Shown one piece after another: positions 32,415 through 34,546 of a stretch of 34,546 nt of DNA. This stretch comes from an uncultured Bacilli bacterium. Its GTDB lineage: Bacteria; Bacillota_I; Bacilli_A; RF39; UBA660. How positions within the stretch are numbered: the stretch's first letter is position 1; each line of letters starts with the position of its first letter. The notes beneath the pieces are model-generated. The model was not told where the DNA came from. It worked only from the letters and a program-made list of their open reading frames with translations, and did not search any database. The translations under genes and the position numbers were made by a program. The stretch is from assembly GCA_947630415.1 (NCBI GenBank), contig CANRHM010000002.1, forward strand, positions 1 to 34,546. The letters are read 5' to 3'.

Positions 32415-33993
32415 TTTCATTTCCTCCTTTTAAGAAATATTCATACGTTTTATCGCGAACAACAAACTTAAACGCAACATCGGTCGCATTCATGACTTCT
32501 TTAGGTACTAGCAAATAAACATATTTTCCTTTCCAATCTCTCGATAATGGTAAGGAAAAAGTGGATTCTTTTTTGACTTGGTCGATGGTATAAACAAGTT
32601 TGGCTTGTTTGGCTAAGAAACTACTTAAAGATAAACCGGTCGTATCTTCACTAAAGTTAAGTCGTAAGATGCTTTTATTTCCACTATAGTTTGAAGCTTT
32701 TATTTTACCTTCATAAACTTTGCAATCCCACACATAGCAACTGGTGTATAAGTAAGAAGCTTCGTCCATGACTTGATAGTTGTAAAAAGAAACCGTTTTC
32801 TTGGTTGTATCATAGAACTCTAAATCCATCGCTGTATTGAGGTATGCTAAAGAGGTTTCAGTAGAAGATGAAAGATCGGTCAAATTGGTATGAATAAGAC
32901 GTAGTTTTAAATCGTTGGATCCTCTTATTTCTTGATAGTAAAGTGTATATTTAGAACCAAAATCGATGGGTTTTATTTCATAGATTAACAACATGGAATT
33001 GGTAACGCCTGGTGCAAGGGTTTGGTTCTGGTAGCCTTTTCCTAAATCCGTGAAGTATTGGTCATGACTTTGAATCGGCACATAGTAATTATGATTTGCT
33101 GTAATGATAAACTTCTTGGTATCCAAAGTTAGATTTTGATTAGTGACATTTTTTATAGATAAATCGAGGATTATATATTTTCTTCCTTCTTGGTTGATTA
33201 CATTTCCCGCATAGTCTTTATCAGTAAAGTACATCTTATTAATCTTTAACTCATAGGAATTAGCCCGGAAGGTTTGTCCCATCTTATAAGTTCTATTCTC
33301 AACAAAAATTTGGTGGTAGAGAAAGTAACTTCCTCCTAGAAAAAGGACTAAGGCAATGGTTAAGCAAATGCCTTGGTGTTCTAGTACTACGTATTTGATA
33401 CGACGGAACCGGTTCTTAACGACCCTTTTAACTTGATAAGGATCAAGTCCTACCGATACTTCGACTTCTTCTCTATCTTCTTCGTTAATATCTAAGTACT
33501 CTTCGTCTTCCCTAAAACCAAACTTTTTTAAATCGAGTCCTAAGAAACGAACGAGCAAAATCACTAAAATCGCATATTGTGGAATACTCACAATAAACAA
33601 GAAATCTCGTATTAATAACGTTTGTTGTAGATTAATGGCATCAAACCCAATATGATTAAAATAAGAACTAGCATAAATAAACGTGATCATTACAAGGAAA
33701 TATTCTAATAAGATAAGTCCATAGACCACGACTGGTTTCTTTTTATAATAAAGTAAGAAAATTAAAACAAGGCAAATGGCAAAAATAGCCACAATACAAG
33801 TAAAAAACAAAAAAGAAGTATATTCGGACATCGGAGTAGCAATAGGGTTATAGTATTTCGTATCCAAATAATTCCTTACCATATCTTGAAAGGCTAAATT
33901 TCGAAAGAGCACATAAGTAGAAAGAAGGAATAGAAGAAAATTGATTTTTTGGAAATGCTTAATTAGAAAAGCATAGGGTTTTCTAAAAATCAT
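32395..33993 (-). CDS. Polytopic membrane protein with DUF4352-like exported domain
   Basis: A 532-residue protein. Four hydrophobic segments in the first 155 residues are followed by an acidic cytoplasmic loop (about 163-185), a basic stretch, and a fifth helix (about 206-228). After that comes an exported half. Residues about 237-350 resemble DUF4352-like immunoglobulin-type domains: MGQTFRANSYELKINK, then YIILDLSIKNVTNQNLTLD, then LAPGVTNSMLLIYEI. The last part is beta-rich with two cysteines and is not recognised. It is the first gene of the Tad operon, with AGGAGGG before the ATG, and it overlaps the next gene by 20-26 bases. Its role in assembly is unknown. The gap upstream (33994-34076) is AT-rich with several TATAAT-like sequences but no clear -35. 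Confidence 0.75.
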   Translation of the reverse strand: MIFRKPYAFLIKHFQKINFLLFLLSTYVLFRNLAFQDMVRNYLDTKYYNPIATPMSEYTSFLFFTCIVAIFAICLVLIFLLYYKKKPVVVYGLILLEYFLVMITFIYASSYFNHIGFDAINLQQTLLIRDFLFIVSIPQYAILVILLVRFLGLDLKKFGFREDEEYLDINEEDREEVEVSVGLDPYQVKRVVKNRFRRIKYVVLEHQGICLTIALVLFLGGSYFLYHQIFVENRTYKMGQTFRANSYELKINKMYFTDKDYAGNVINQEGRKYIILDLSIKNVTNQNLTLDTKKFIITANHNYYVPIQSHDQYFTDLGKGYQNQTLAPGVTNSMLLIYEIKPIDFGSKYTLYYQEIRGSNDLKLRLIHTNLTDLSSSTETSLAYLNTAMDLEFYDTTKKTVSFYNYQVMDEASYLYTSCYVWDCKVYEGKIKASNYSGNKSILRLNFSEDTTGLSLSSFLAKQAKLVYTIDQVKKESTFSLPLSRDWKGKYVYLLVPKEVMNATDVAFKFVVRDKTYEYFLKGGNENATSGS

Positions 33994-34076
33994 ACACTGC
34001 TACCCTCCTATTCTAGATACTATAATAAGTATAACCTAAATGGTATAAAAAAGAAAGAGTTTTTTATGAAAGAGAT

Positions 34077-34105
34077 TTGCTAATTTCTTGAATCGATGCT
34101 ATAAT
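34077..34105 (+). promoter_or_regulatory. Promoter of the thioredoxin-like lipoprotein
   Basis: TTGCTA (34077-34082), a 17-base spacer and TATAAT (34100-34105), with TG one base before the -10. This is a strong sigma-A type promoter 25 bases ahead of the ATG, divergent from the Tad operon. Confidence 0.8.
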
Positions 34106-34129
34106 GACTTTAGTCAAGGAGGGAAAACC

Positions 34130-34546
34130 ATGAAAAAGATATTTGCTTGTATCACCATACTTCTTGCAAGTCTTTGTCTTACCGGATGTGGAGGAAGTAA
34201 ATACATTCAAGAAATAGACTTAAAAACATTGAATGAAAAAGTAGAAAATAAGGAGTCTTTTGTCTTAGAGGTTATGCGTACATCTTGTTCCGCATGCCAA
34301 GATTTTGCTCCTAAATTAGAAGAAGTTACTTCGAAATATGAAGTAACAGTTTATCAAATCAATACGGAACATCTTTCCGAAGAAGATTTTAATACTTTTA
34401 AAGATGCTTATAGTGTAAGTTCTACTCCAACGGTTGTCTTCTTTACGGAAGGACAAGAGTTAACAGTAGGAACCCGTATTGTAGGAAGTGTTAGTAAAGA
34501 TAAACTAATTTCTCAATTAAAATTCATGGGTTATATTCAAGAATAA
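34130..34546 (+). CDS. Thioredoxin-fold lipoprotein
   Basis: A 138-residue lipoprotein facing the outside of the membrane. The signal peptide ends in the lipobox LTGC (C20 lipidated). The thioredoxin-type active site is C53-S-A-C56, preceded by FVLEVMRTS and followed by a cis-proline loop STPTVVFF. It could catalyse thiol-disulphide exchange on exported proteins. The ATG at 34130 follows AAGGAGGG at 6 bases; an upstream in-frame ATG at 34088 would place 14 unrelated residues ahead of the signal peptide and lacks a site. It is divergent from the Tad operon, whose products are rich in cysteine, so a folding role for them is plausible but not shown. The stop codon is the last triplet of the window. 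Confidence 0.9.
   Translation: MKKIFACITILLASLCLTGCGGSKYIQEIDLKTLNEKVENKESFVLEVMRTSCSACQDFAPKLEEVTSKYEVTVYQINTEHLSEEDFNTFKDAYSVSSTPTVVFFTEGQELTVGTRIVGSVSKDKLISQLKFMGYIQE

Larger units (their letters stand above)
7756..33993 (-). other. Composite type IV secretion plus Tad/Flp pilus locus
   Basis: About 26 kb in which every gene lies on the minus strand and most neighbours overlap or are under 40 bases apart. The right part (about 20867-33993) holds Tad components: CpaB, TadA, TadB, TadC, a Flp-like pilin, TadE-like and TadZ-like proteins, a sortase and large exported proteins. The left part (7756-18277) holds VirB2-like, VirB6, PrgI/VirB3, split VirB4, a wall peptidase and VirD4. Between them (18401-20785) are a second VirB2-like pilin, a WRII-domain protein and a lipoprotein. 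That both parts act as one machine is inferred from the arrangement and from paralogues shared across the two parts. Confidence 0.75.

Noticed and set aside
7756..33993. Integrative conjugative element
   Set aside because: No integrase, relaxase, att repeats or tRNA insertion site is visible, and the flanks are housekeeping genes.
33994..34060. Specific promoter for the Tad operon
   Set aside because: Several TATAAT-like sequences occur, but none has a -35 at the right distance, so no start can be assigned.
1..34546. Mycoplasma-type code (TGA as tryptophan)
   Set aside because: TGA serves as stop at several well-supported gene ends, including the ATGA overlaps at 9939 and 14499, and tryptophan is encoded by TGG.
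1..34546. tRNA, rRNA or riboswitch
   Set aside because: I saw no cloverleaf, conserved rRNA segment or riboswitch core in the few short gaps.

Overview
The window comes from a low-GC Gram-positive chromosome, most likely an uncultured gut Bacilli lineage of the RF39/RFN20/Erysipelotrichales kind. This rests on AT-rich intergenic DNA, AGGAGG-type ribosome binding sites, sigma-A-like promoters, a sortase, and trpS lying near a YjbA-like (DUF3603) gene as in Bacillus. TGA is used as a stop (for example at the ATGA overlaps at 9939 and 14499), so the code is not the Mycoplasma one. Taxonomy is inferred from this alone. Genes are tightly packed: no gene-free stretch exceeds about 300 bases, and the longest gap (4555-4757, 203 bp) holds a terminator and a promoter.

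Left flank (1-7708): trpS on the plus strand ends in a terminator that faces a minus-strand block. Read in transcription order, that block contains a rhodanese, RmuC with a coupled membrane protein, a small membrane protein with the YjbA-like gene, and then a 946-residue gluzincin-like/HD-hydrolase/tail-anchored protein followed by a cysteine-rich 201-residue protein.

Centre and right (7756-33993, all minus strand) is one 26-kb envelope machine locus in which two normally separate systems are joined. In transcription order the right part is a Tad/Flp-type pilus module: a polytopic DUF4352-like protein, a pilin-like protein with Ig and repeated WRII-type domains, a class-B-like sortase, a 970-residue cysteine-rich exported protein, a TadE-like minor pilin, CpaB/RcpC, TadA/CpaF ATPase, TadB, TadC, a 58-residue Flp-like pilin, a second TadE-like protein and a TadZ/CpaE-like protein with an eroded P-loop. 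After it come a VirB2-like pilin with its own promoter, a paralogue of the WRII-domain protein and an orphan lipoprotein. The left part is a type IV secretion module: an exported protein fused to a VirB2-like segment, VirB6, PrgI/VirB3, VirB4 split into two genes, a C39-like wall peptidase, an anchored unknown and VirD4, ending in a terminator.

No relaxase, integrase, transposase or attachment site is visible, and the flanks are housekeeping genes. The locus therefore looks like a resident surface secretion, DNA-transfer or adhesion machine rather than an intact conjugative element. The working model (inference) is that VirB4/VirD4/VirB6/PrgI and TadA/B/C share one envelope assembly, with two kinds of pilin and a set of disulphide-rich surface proteins. 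A divergent thioredoxin-fold lipoprotein (34130-34546) at the right edge could serve their cysteines.
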